Assembly (NCBI GenBank): GCA_932521035.1
Contig: OW051496.1
Span: 4,402,001 to 4,466,000, forward strand
Length of the DNA: 64,000 nt
Direction of reading: 5' to 3'
Origin: Oscheius dolichura
Lineage: Eukaryota; Nematoda; Chromadorea; Rhabditida; Rhabditidae
The translations under genes and the position numbers were made by a program. Shown here piece after piece: positions 12,301 to 23,300 of this stretch (position 1 is its first letter; each line of letters starts with the position of its first letter). Under the pieces are notes generated by a model. That model searched no databases, had not been told where the DNA came from, and worked only from the letters and a program-made list of their open reading frames with translations.

Positions 12301-15300
12301 TCGGCAGGGGTCTTAACATTAGCCGATCTATTGTCCGTATGAGCAGATGACAACGGAAATCGGCGACAGATCATAGCCTCGGGAAGACGGCAGATGGAGG
12401 AGAACCGACCGACGACAGATGGAACAATGCCAGTCTCTCTTTCTCTCTTTTTGTCTTATTTGGAGGGCTGATATGGGTAGAAGAAGATAGATCATTAGGT
12501 GGGGAACTTTCTATTTCATGGGAGAGGATGAGGTCATAAGGAGGAGGGGGAGGGGCAGGGATACTTTTTCAGAGGAAACGGTCGGTATAATGTTTTCATA
12601 AATAAGAAACCATGTTTTTAACAGGGAAATGGTTCATGAAATGTTAAAATGAGAGAATCAAGTAGTCTACAGTACTCCTCCTCGTCCCCGTCGTTCCGTC
12701 AAAGCTCATCAGAGGGGGTTTGCACATGAAGTGGTGAGACGAGACTGCGACCCGTTTGAGTTTTTCTCATTTCCTTCATCAAGAGCGTCGCAATTACTCA
12801 TCTCCAAGAGAGGGAGACTACCGTACCCCGACCTCTCCCCAAAGAAGTATCATTGCGAAAGGCCTAATCAGCGGGGAGAAGGGTCACAGCTCTACTAATT
12901 ACCAGATGACACGAGTATCCCCCAGTCAAAAAAGGAAACAAAGAGATAGCCTTATCTGATCTGGAGGGAGGGAGGAAGGGAGAGAGAGAAGCAGACTCCG
13001 AAAAGGGAGGAAAGGAGTCGACTGACAAATGTTGCGAGCCCCCGACGGCCGCAATAGGATTACAGTTAAAACCGGGGGGATTATTATGTCGACGCTAATT
13101 AGCATACAGACGAACACACGCTTCGCGCTTTCGGGCTCTGTTGTTTGTTCTTTTGGCTGGAGACGAATGGAGACTTTTTTTGGATTTCGGAAGAAGAGAG
13201 TCGCGGACACACAGGGGAGACAGCAGTCTGGGGACAGCGGCAGAAGAAACAGGGACAGGGAACAAGGGTGCATTTTTCCAAAAAGGAAGGAGATAAATAC
13301 AGAATGGAAAGTAAAACGCACTGTAGTTAATAATTAAAGAGAAGAGGGGAACTGTTTCGGACGAGTGGAGGAATCCATCAAAATGCCCATAAATGACGAT
13401 TACGCCCGGTGGTGGCGACAAGGTGGGCGGCGGGGGATCTCCACAATTTGGAAGGAGATGGACTGCTTCCCTGGCCGTGATTCGTCACGGCATCGGCCCC
13501 GTCTTGTCCTCCCGGCGCCGTCTCTCGTCCCCCGTCCTCCGACACCGGAACCTGATAACTCCCCCCGGCCTGGAAGTAACAAAGAAGCCAAATTACATGC
13601 ATTTTGACGGAGCTTGGATAAAGGGTGTCAATGGCACCCCCATTACACAACATTTCGGCTGTGCGCCCCCTTGATCGATCTATTGTTCTCCCGGGCTCGC
13701 TTCCATGTTATGCAAAGGGCCCACAAACACTGCTTAATGCTGCTGACTGGCTGGCCCTGGGAGCCGAGACAAATTGGGAGAGGAGTCGTCTTCAGGAAGA
13801 GTAGGGAGGCCGATGGGGAGGAGAGGGTGATAACCGTACAGTGAATTTACGAGGAGCGCCAGCCGACTGTCGTGCGACCGTCGGGATTAGTACTTTGCGC
13901 AATCAATGTGTTATGCAAAACGAAGAGGGGGGAAGACCCCCGTTCGACCTTCGACCACACCCTTAACTGTACCGGAACAGGCGGCCAGGGGGCAGAAGCA
14001 GCCGAGACTCTCCTCCCTTTTCTACCGGGGGTGTCTAAATGAGGTCGTGTGATAAATTACCGAGCCCGAAACAGGAACCAATGTTGCAAAAAGTCTCGGT
14101 GCCGAGCAAAAAAGCAGATGAATTGCCCGCGGATAGCCGTCCGAATAGCCGCTGTAATCCTTCCAAATGATGGGGACCTGGCTGAGGAGGAGTTGCGAAC
14201 CGGCAGGGAACCCAAATTTATTTATTGGCTGACCCCTTGGTGTCCTCGTGGAGATGGCCATTTAGGGTGGAGGCTCTTCCTGTGTGTTACTTTTGTTGTC
14301 CAACTATAACAAGATCGCTCCCTCCACCCACCTCTCTCCTCTCTTATTTCTCTCAGTTTCAGAGCACTGATTGTCTTCTAGATCCTTAGCTCTCCGTGCC
14401 ATTGCCAAACGCAATAATAGCCTACCCAAAACTAGGTTATCCGGTCCGGATAAACCTCGTCGCTCTTCTCACGCGACGGGGATTTCCGGGGGACTCTCTT
14501 TCACCCTCCGGTCTGTCCCTCGGCTGGCCAGTTACGGTAGTTGACGAAATAGAGAGGGCATGGCGTGCAGAGGACGACGATGAGTCGGCGAGTGGGCTGA
14601 AGAAAAAAAGGGAGAGCCGGCTAATTGTCAGAAATTCGTCAAGCTGTCCCTCTCTCTCGGCCCTGAATTGCTAGCTGGGTAATGTGAGGAGGAGGAGGAG
14701 GAGGACGAATTTCCGAAGGCGTATAGGGGAGACCAGTGTACGGTAATGGCAACTTCTCGTTTTCCAGCTAAAAGAACACAAAAAATATCTATTATGTTTG
14801 CTTTGGATTGTTGTGTTGTTTCTAAGCCGGCTGGTGTCACTCGGGCCCATCAAAGGCCACAGGAGTCACGCAACCGGGGAGCAGTTACTCCTCCGGGGCC
14901 AGACGGCGCCATTTCAATTGTTGCTAATGAGACGGCCATTATTCCGTGTGGTAAGGCTCGTCATCCATTCTGATTCCGGCGATTAGCCCCAGCTCTCTCT
15001 GTCGTCTTAATGTCGTTAGAAGGAGATAGGGTCAAAGAGAGGAGGCCGTCCTCCTCCTGTGGAATCTAATAGAATTGTTAGCAGACGGGGGTCGCTTTTG
15101 ACAATGAATTAGCGGGACCCAATGGAATTGGCATCGATTCACGATCATTATTAGATTAGTCGTCTTCTCTTCTCTTCGCAAGCCTGGCCGAATGTGTCCG
15201 CCCCAAAAAGGGAACTCCCTATATGGTAATTTATGGCCGCCTCTAAGCCGATCCGAGGATTGTTTCTTTTTGGCAGGCGACACTCCATCATCGGGCGTCT

Positions 15301-16009
15301 TTTGCCAGATGGACACCCGAAAAAGGACACGAATCCCTTTTATGAATACGTGAGGGGACTGGGGACAGAGGGGAGAAAGATCAAATTGAGGATGAATCGA
15401 TTAGAATGGATGGCGTTTTAGAGAGAGTCGACAGAGTCATTGAGGATGATTTGTGGCTGCGGAGGAGAGACTTGGCCACCAGGTTAATAGTCGAGGAGGA
15501 GATCCCCCGTCGGTAAGCTCGCCCCATTCGGAGGATATCTTTATAATTAAAGGGGTCAATTTCAGGCAATCAGCCCTCCCCTGGGAGACAGTTTACGTGG
15601 ACATAATTCGGTTTCCATAATCAGACAGGCCTCGTTACGTATATACGACCCGTGCCATCTGCCATACACTTTCTCGTCTAAAAGAATGGATAAACACGGC
15701 AATATCCGGCCGTCATCGGGTACGGTAATGTCGCCGGCCGGCAGGCCCTCTCCGGGCATATGTGAATTCATTGGGGATGACTAGACGACCTCGTAAAATA
15801 CAGAATGACCTCCTTGCATTTGCAACCACCATTACCACAATGATTCAGTGGAGAGAATTGATCCTCCGGCGGGGTCGGTCTGTCTAGCTATGCACAGCAT
15901 ATCAGATGGAATCGGGAGAGGTGTTTCACCGGAAAGATGACACACTCGATAACCTGCAACTGTACAAAAGGGAGGAGGCAGCGCGACTTTCTCTCTCCAT
16001 TCTCCGAAT

Positions 16010-17552
16010 ATGAAGGAGATCCAGCGTCTCCTCTTGATTTCCATAGCTTTGAGCAGCCTCGCCCTCGTCCTCGCCGTCATCTGCTTCCCTCTCGTCCATT
16101 TCAACCTCCGTAGCCTGACAGAGCTTGTTCACAACGACATGGATCATTTCAAAGTATGTTTTATTTACCACAATAGCTAGAGAAAGAGGGATTTTAGGAC
16201 TCCACTGACTCCCTCTGGAATGATCTTCTCTTCCTAGAAAACTCCGGTTCTAGAGACAAAAGAGATAAACGGGAGGGCGACGGCTTTGTTTATCAGTACC
16301 ATCCAGGCAGTAGACATAAATTGAAGAGTGAGTTGTCCCATCCTCTCTCTGTCCACGATAACACAGAACTGAGCACAGCACACCACTTGCACTACGATAT
16401 GCACCGGTGGAGGAAGACACCGACCAGGCGGTATTATTACAATGTTAACAGCACCAAATACCGGAGAAGAAACAACAAATGGGGACGGAAGGTGGTCATC
16501 CGCAATAAGGGTGATCTCCCCCACTTGAGAACCCTTTCAACACAATTTCTAGATGCCCCTCGTCATGCCCTAAGACGTGTCTTTGCTGCTCCCACGGTTG
16601 AAGTCAAGGGAAAGCCGGGGAAGGACGTGTTTTCGGATTCGGAGTACATTGGAAGCCTTGTTCCAATGTCACAAAAAGAACCAGCGGAGCCTAGAGTTTG
16701 TAAAATTGTACAGAATCGAAAGTGCCCGAAAGGACCGCCGGGGACATCTGGAGCGGATGGAGGTACTGTTCAATTGAGGAGACCATATCATTTGTTAAGT
16801 CGATGGAGACGATGGCTTACCCGGAACTGATGGCCTGCCAGGAGAAGACGGTACAGAAGCTGTCTATAACGATGGGAAATGCTTGTTGTGTCCAGCAGGG
16901 TCGCCAGGAGAAAAGGGACTTCTCGGGGCTCCGGGTCCCAGTGGAGAGACGGGTAACTTGATTATATCTACGGATATCGGCTGGTTTTTTCAGGACCGCG
17001 TGGAAAGCCTGGAATTTTGAAGGAACTTCCGGGTCCAAGAGGACCGCCGGGACCAAAAGGGGAAATTGGTCAGTCCTCGGCATTATTCCAAATAGATGTT
17101 TTTCAGGAGAGCCGGGAATTTCTGGCCCAAGAGGGCAGATGGGTATTTCGGTCAAGAAGTGGATCTGTCCTCCTGGAGAGAAAGGCCAGCGGGGTTAGTA
17201 GCAATCCTGTTCCAGCACCGCAAATTATAGGACGAAGGGGGTCGGCAGGACCGGCAGGACCAAAGGGAGACACGGGGGAGACGGGAATCCAAGGAGTTCG
17301 CGGACGACGTGGCTCTGTTGGCCCGCCAGGACCTCTTGGGCCAATTGGAGAGGTCGGAGTTGAGGGGCCTCCTGGTCGAACAGGTGAAACTTCGAAGGAG
17401 GCAAATAGATAGAAATTATAGGATTTGAACAGCACTATTGTGAGTGTCCCAACAGGTCCAAAGGAGTCCGAGGCAAGTTCACCCTGCCCCAGGTGCCGCC
17501 GTACGTCGGAGAGGATGACGACGCCTATCCGAAGAATCTCTTCACGGATTGA
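16010..17552 (+). CDS. cuticle collagen
   Basis: Structural collagen of the nematode cuticle, about 421 residues from seven exons (about 16010-16153, 16198-16762, 16800-16952, 16994-17068, 17107-17193, 17231-17383, 17464-17552). All phases agree and the total is divisible by three. The N-terminus is the collagen N-domain membrane segment (LLLISIALSSLALVLAVICF, residues 7-26), then the SLW motif. RDKRDKR matches the subtilisin-type RxxR processing site of cuticle collagens. Unusually, about 150 non-collagen residues rich in His, Tyr and Arg precede the first Gly-X-Y block. Gly-X-Y runs are interrupted and flanked by cysteine motifs (CLLCPAG, WICPPG) that would form inter-chain disulfides. The acidic C-terminus ends KNLFTD. 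The last exon needs the AAAG acceptor before 17464; the CAG acceptor 8 bp upstream would give an odd Arg/Ser-rich tail. The family is certain; I cannot name a col gene. Confidence 0.95.
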
Positions 17553-17815
17553 CCATATTTCTCTTTGCAATATCTTGAGCTTTTGAAAATGTCATAAATG
17601 CAAGATTAAATATCCGGGTGCAAGGTGTTTCCACCTACCGGTCGGGGAAAAATGCTCGCTGATTGAATAGAATGTGCCCATTTTTTCCCATTTCATAACC
17701 CGGGTGCATAGAGGTCGAGCTGCCTCGAAATCAACTTTTCATATTCCCCGAAGAAACGTGTGAATATCATTTCATTAGATCGGAAAGCTCTCTTCTGCGG
17801 TGGCTGGCTCAGTCG

Positions 17816-20021
17816 ATGTGGCTCCTGCTCCTCTCGTGGATTGCTCTCGCCGTAGGACAAGAAGTCAGCCCTCCATCCAAGAGTAGGATATGTGTATTGG
17901 GCATTTAGAAAAGGGATTTGTAGAGTGCCAGAATGAGACGATCTTCCTCGACGAGTACAACTCCACCTGGAAGATGCCGCACGGCGTCCTCTTCGAGAAC
18001 CAGAGCTGCACTTACGAGGTTACTCTCCCCTCCCCCTTGACTAGTTCCTTTCAGTTCTTCTATCCTGAAGACACCTTCCTCCGGATGACATTTGGCATAA
18101 CGGCGTCCTTATGTACGGCTACCATCGTCGACGCCTTCAACGTGACCATGTGAGGTTGTCCTCCCCTGTCCTTACCAGTTATTCAGGGAGTATGAGTGTT
18201 GGCTCGTGGACAACTTCTCCTTCCCTCCTCCCCAGTTGACAGTTTCTTTCCATTTTACCGGCTTCTCCCCCAATATCAGAGAGTCGTGGAATCATGTGTT
18301 CTTCTTGAAGAAATGTGAGTTAGCTTCCCCCGGTATATCGCGCGCAGCGCGAAGCGCGGTGGTTAGGTTTCTCTAAATTTAGACTTTTCTCTAAATTAGA
18401 CTAGAAAAGCTAAAACGTTGACGAAAGCGACTTTTGGGGAAGCCAAAGCGTTTCTCTTTTTATAAGCAAGTGAAACGGCAGACATTCCTATTTGCAAGCA
18501 AATAGGGACAAAAAGAGAACAATTATGATTTGAAAAAGTGGAACACGAAAAGTTCTGTGGTTAGGAAGAACTGATTGAACTTACCCAGGTTTTATTGCTC
18601 TCCTTTTTGCACGGTCAGTGGAATCCTAACCACAGAACTTTTCGTGTTCCACTTTGTCAAATCATAATTGTTCTCTTTCAGTCACCCCGTTCAATTCTAC
18701 CGACTACCTGCCCATTGCTGCCGGGTCCGAGCCACTTACCATTAGACCCAGCACACTCAAGAATCACCGGACATATGTTTTCGACGGGATGCCTTCGGTA
18801 TAATTGGATAATGAGAAAGAGTCGAATTCCCCTTCAGTTTACCGCCTATTATCTGACCCGGGAGGAGAGTTTCGTATACAACACCAAAATCAAGGCTGAG
18901 TCACTTTTCCTCTTGGATGGGAACGAGGACAACGTCACCGTTTCGGGAACGTATGACTCGAGTCTCCTCGGAAACGGCTTGATTACTTCAGGGTTCTCCA
19001 TTGGACAGAGCCACAAGAGGCGCAGAAGATGATCCTCTACAATGCCTTGTATAACGGGGTGAAGGACTCGAACCCGATGCTCTTGTTCATCCATATCGAC
19101 GGTATAGGAAGAATAGAAGAGGGCCAGTCTCTATTCAGACCTTGCGGAATACAATACCCCCCGGTTCAAGCTGGAGAGTTACAAGAAACAGCACGTCGTA
19201 CTGGATGCGAGCGAGGGGATGACCTCCTTGACAATTCCTGATTTTGGACGGACACTATGCAACTATTACTCTCTTCTCAACTTCCAATACTCGGTAGGGA
19301 AGAGGAATATTCGAAAGATAGAAAGTTGTTTCAGAAAGATGTAGAGATGCTGCTGGTAAATGGATTCCCAAAGGCCAATATATCGGAGGGCGCCATCATT
19401 CAGAAGTACAAGTAAGCAGCCAGTTATATTTTTTCATAATTTCGATCCTTTCCAGCTCATCGAATCTGAGCAAGAATCTTCATCTAATCGTCGGCTGCAC
19501 GAAGTCCCTGATTGTTCTCAATGGCTCCGCGTCGGTGACCCTCGTGGATCGGGGAGATATCGTCCTGAATCACGGTGTCAAGGGAATCATCCGAACCGAG
19601 TCGGAAAAGGACGAGGTCGAACGATTGTTTGTTGACTGTAGGGGCACAATTTTATAAACAAAAGAAACGGAGTTCAGATGAGCATCAGTCGGACCAGTGG
19701 TACTCGTTCGAGTTCAAGTGGTCCAAGGACTCCAGTTCGAATGCTCGGCTCATCGCGTACGGTTACTGGAATGCGGATAAGGTCTACGGGCCGTCGAAGA
19801 CCGTTCGTTTTACCGCTACGAGACAGCGTGTAAAGATAACCGGACTGACCACTCTCACCTACTCCATAGTCAAGGCCGATCCTCCTGCGACCACGACCCA
19901 ATCCCCCTCCAACTACTTGACTGTCACCCCGCCGCCCAGTCCGTACCAGAATCTACCCATTTGTGTCCGATTCCGCTTTATGGAGTGTATTTATGTCGCG
20001 AATAACACCACCTGGGGATAG
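17816..20021 (+). CDS. secreted CUB-like domain protein
   Basis: Begins with a signal peptide (MWLLLLSWIALAVGQ). The early exons encode KMPHGVLFENQSCTYEV, the W..P....PNQ.CTY-type opening of nematode CUB-like domains. An exon after 18681 reads FTPFNSTDYLPIAAGSEPL, resembling their closing strand. Exons near 19460-19650 and 19677-20021 encode a second similar unit (ASVTLVDRGDIVLNHG; DQWYSFEFKW). A proline/threonine-rich tail ends at TAG 20019-20021. Many N-glycosylation sequons (NET, NST, NQS) fit an extracellular protein. Family members in Caenorhabditis are often induced by infection or stress; applying that here is inference. Several internal junctions (18000-18060, 18150-18300, 19090-19450) are not settled. 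An AATAAA lies at 20023-20028, directly after the stop. Confidence 0.8.
18512..18678. repeat. 55-bp fold-back repeat in an intron
   Basis: Arms 18512-18566 and 18624-18678 are reverse complements with one mismatch, around a 57-base spacer. The right arm ends three bases before the CUB-like exon start, so it contributes the pyrimidine tract and abuts the acceptor AG. Just upstream is a smaller palindrome (CCTATTTG / CAAATAGG near 18488-18507). No target duplication is evident. It may be a degenerate fold-back transposon or a local inverted duplication. Confidence 0.9.
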
Positions 20022-20022
20022 A

Positions 20023-20028
20023 AATAAA
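20023..20028 (+). terminator. polyadenylation signal AATAAA
   Basis: Canonical hexamer two bases after the CUB-like stop codon. It is the only one seen before the convergent lin-2 gene, so the 3' UTR is probably very short. Confidence 0.5.
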
Positions 20029-20309
20029 CTGTTGGTCCGGAGGCGATCCGGACTCACTCTTTGCCAATCCAATATTCCCCTCTAATAGAAAAAGTATAAG
20101 AAGAATTTAATAATTATAATATAGAATCTTCTGTAGTACAAATAATAAGGCCACGTTTGATTGTGTTTGACAACAAGATGATAATGGAGAGACGGAGAGA
20201 AAGTGCGTGGTTTTTGAGTGACATCGAAGAGAGCACCACAGATATCCGGGGGGTTGAGCCGGGAATGTCACGGATGATCACAGGGAGAGAAGAAAAGAAC
20301 GGCTAGAGA

Positions 20310-23300
20310 CTAGTAGACCCAGGAGACAGGCAGCCATTGTGGACACGCCGGCAACTTCTCCACGATACGTTCCAGCTGGGCTATTGTGTCGTCTGGGGAG
20401 GATAGATTAGTAGAAGAGGGGAAGGAGACCCTACCAATGTCATTATTGACGATGATGTAGTCGAAGAGGTGACCGAAGGCCTGGCGAAGGATCTCCGAGT
20501 CACGCAAGAGACGCTCCAATGATCCGTCCGGCTGAAAGAATTCATTATTATGGCGATATAAAAGAGTCAAACATCCTGGAGTCCCTGTAGATTGGGGGCG
20601 GCGATGAAGACGACGAAGGGCGAGTACTCCGCCGTCCTCAACACTTTCAACGCTTGTGGTTCCACGTCCAAGATGGCTATCTTCCCACTTTTGTGGATAT
20701 TTCGAATGGTTTCCAACTTCGTTCCGTACATGCCTAAACAGTTCTTTAATTCTAAATAAACGGGGTAAAACAGACTTTCTTCGTGGGTACCGTACTCCAG
20801 ATACTCGTTGCTGTCGATGTCCTGCTTCATCTGGTCGTAGTTCACAAAGTAGTAGTGTTTCCCATCGACCTCATCTTTTCGAGGAGCTCGTGTTGTATCT
20901 AAAAGATTTGAAAATCTAGATATATCAAGGAATACTCACGTGGAATGGGATAGGCGAACCGTGTCTGGTGCAGCCGGATGAGGGTGTTCTTGATGTGCCT
21001 CCTCCCCACTCCGTGTGCTCCCAGGAGGACCAACGTCTTCCTCCGGTACTGGGACAGCCGCATGACCTCCTCGTAGGTGACCAGGTCCAATTGGTCGAAG
21101 AGAGCCGAGTGCTTCTGCAGTGTCTTCCTCGAGTAGTACTTCTTCTTCCGGTTGAACCACATACAATGCGCTGGAATGGGATTGAATATTCGGGGATAGA
21201 TAGTCTCCCTACATTGATCCTTCGCCCTCTCCATGGCTAGACAGGCCGTCCTCCACTCCTGCAACTCCGGAGAGGGGATGAGCCCCGCCACTGCTCCTCC
21301 TGATGCCTGTGCCGTGCTCAAGGAACCTCCCAGGGACGGAAAGCAGGAGACGAACCGCGCTTGCCACCAGTTATGGTCGTCTTTTGATATCACCTGGAAG
21401 GGAGAGAGAGTAAGAAAAGAGGAGACTCGGTACCTGTAGGATATCTCCGGTTTTGAAAGGGACACCAGCCTGGGGACACGGTATCAGGTCGTCCTGGTTT
21501 GGATCGTAGTCAAACTGTGCCCGGACGAATATCTCACAGGCCGGAGGGGCCGACCTGTACGAGGGGACGATCTTGAATGTCACCTGGAATGCCCCGAATA
21601 AAAAAGACCAAATGGATCGAGTCTACCTGTCCCCTGAGGTCTCTCAACATATGTTGCAGAGAGTCCACCGATTTGTTACAGACCGACATGCCGTTGATTT
21701 CTCGGATCTCGTCGCCAACGTGGAGGGTGGCTGAAATAGTCTCAATCGGATTAGGACCTGGATGCTTTTAGCGGTCTATTTGGTTAGAGGGAAGAGTTAC
21801 TCCCTTGGTGGGGAAATCGGATTGAGCCCTGTGAAATGGAGAGGGAAAACAAGCTCACCCTGTCTGTGTATCATCCCGCCGTGCATTATCCTCGCCACGT
21901 AACAACGGCCCTCCTCGGTTACCTAAAGAAGAAAACAATAAAAATGCGAAAGAGGACACCAGGCCTACTTTGAGGGTGATGCCCATGGGTTCTTCCGTAT
22001 CTTTTTGGAATTGGACCAGCCGTACTCGCGAGACACTGTCCAGTAGGAGGTCGTCGTCATCATCCCCTAAAATAAGAACTACCGTATCCTCCAGGTATGG
22101 AGACATACCTGCGAAAGACTGCTGAAGGTAGTCGTCAGTGGAAGTGCCGGCCTTATGTGCTCCTAGAGGTAGAACTCCTCCATTGAGATAGTTGAACGGC
22201 GCCTGTCCCTGAAAGAGCTCAGTTAGACCAAAGAACAATCCAGATGTCTGACCACGTTGTTCGCTGTGGGTGGCTGTCCCGGAGGAGTTGTGCTTCTGGG
22301 TTCCTCGGCGGGGTCGCAGACTTCGGAGACGATCACGTCGTGGGCTTGTAGACACGACTGAAATCATAACTATTTTCCCCTCCAATTGAGCCAATCTCGG
22401 AGAGAGACAGGAGAAAAAAAGGAAAGTAGGTATGTCTCCGGATGGCAATAAATCTGCGCTCTGTGGGCAGTTAGTGCGCGATTTGATGTCTCGGCCACTC
22501 TGGAGACTCATTCCAAGGCCATAACAATGAACGCCAAAAAGGAGCCAGGGCTTCCGCTTGAAAAAAAAGTGGACGGGTCATCCATTAACGGGAGAAGAGG
22601 GAACATACCGTCATATCGTTGGCCAGGAGAAGTTGTCGCAGTTCGAGGGCCTCGGGCGATGGGCCGAGGAGGCTGTCTATCGTCGCGACGACGTCCCTCC
22701 GGATGGCTGAGGCCTCCTGCTCCGATACCACCGGACCGCATTTCAACTGCGAGATCTTGTCATACAACTGAAAATAGACGATATTTTTAAAGGGTCCAGA
22801 TGGATTCGGGGGATTACACCCGTGGCCGACTGATTGCACTTCCCCTTTGGCTCCGATCAAAAAGCACTATCATTGGTGAGGAGGGAGGATGGGGACCACA
22901 AGGGGCTGGGTTCATCTGAACCCGGGACAAGAGGGTAGGAGATGGGGGAAGTGGGTGTCCTCAAAGTACCAATAGATAAATCTCAATTCGTCAGTGGACA
23001 GTCCAACTGGTCCGCCATCCATGTGTAACCCATGCTCGGACAGTTGGCGCGACTCCAAGATGGATGGTCCCGTCAAACTCGGCCCGGCGGGTTTTTCTTT
23101 TCTCATTATTGTTTATCTCCCGAAATAAACGCGGGATGTACGGAAAGGGGACAAGAGGGAGACTATAATAGGAGGAGACCATCTATTTGGAAGGAAGGGA
23201 GAATAACTCCGGAGGAAAGCAGGACGGAAGGTCAATTTGAGCCAGGAAGATGGAAGATCAAAAAGAAAACGTGGAATTATTGACCTCAAAGGCGAGTTTA

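Larger units (their letters stand above)
8338..16009. other. 7.7 kb without a supported gene
   Basis: All open frames are short, lack recognisable motifs and mostly start on non-ATG codons. The plus strand is strongly purine-rich (GGAGGA, AGAGAG runs), so the minus strand would be pyrimidine-rich, as in introns of a minus-strand transcript. Muscleblind genes usually have distant 5' exons and very long introns, so this is probably its first intron and promoter region. That is inference. Confidence 0.4.

Noticed and set aside
13029-13421. overlapping frames on both strands
   Set aside because: Mutually exclusive, no motif, in the purine-rich gene-poor stretch.
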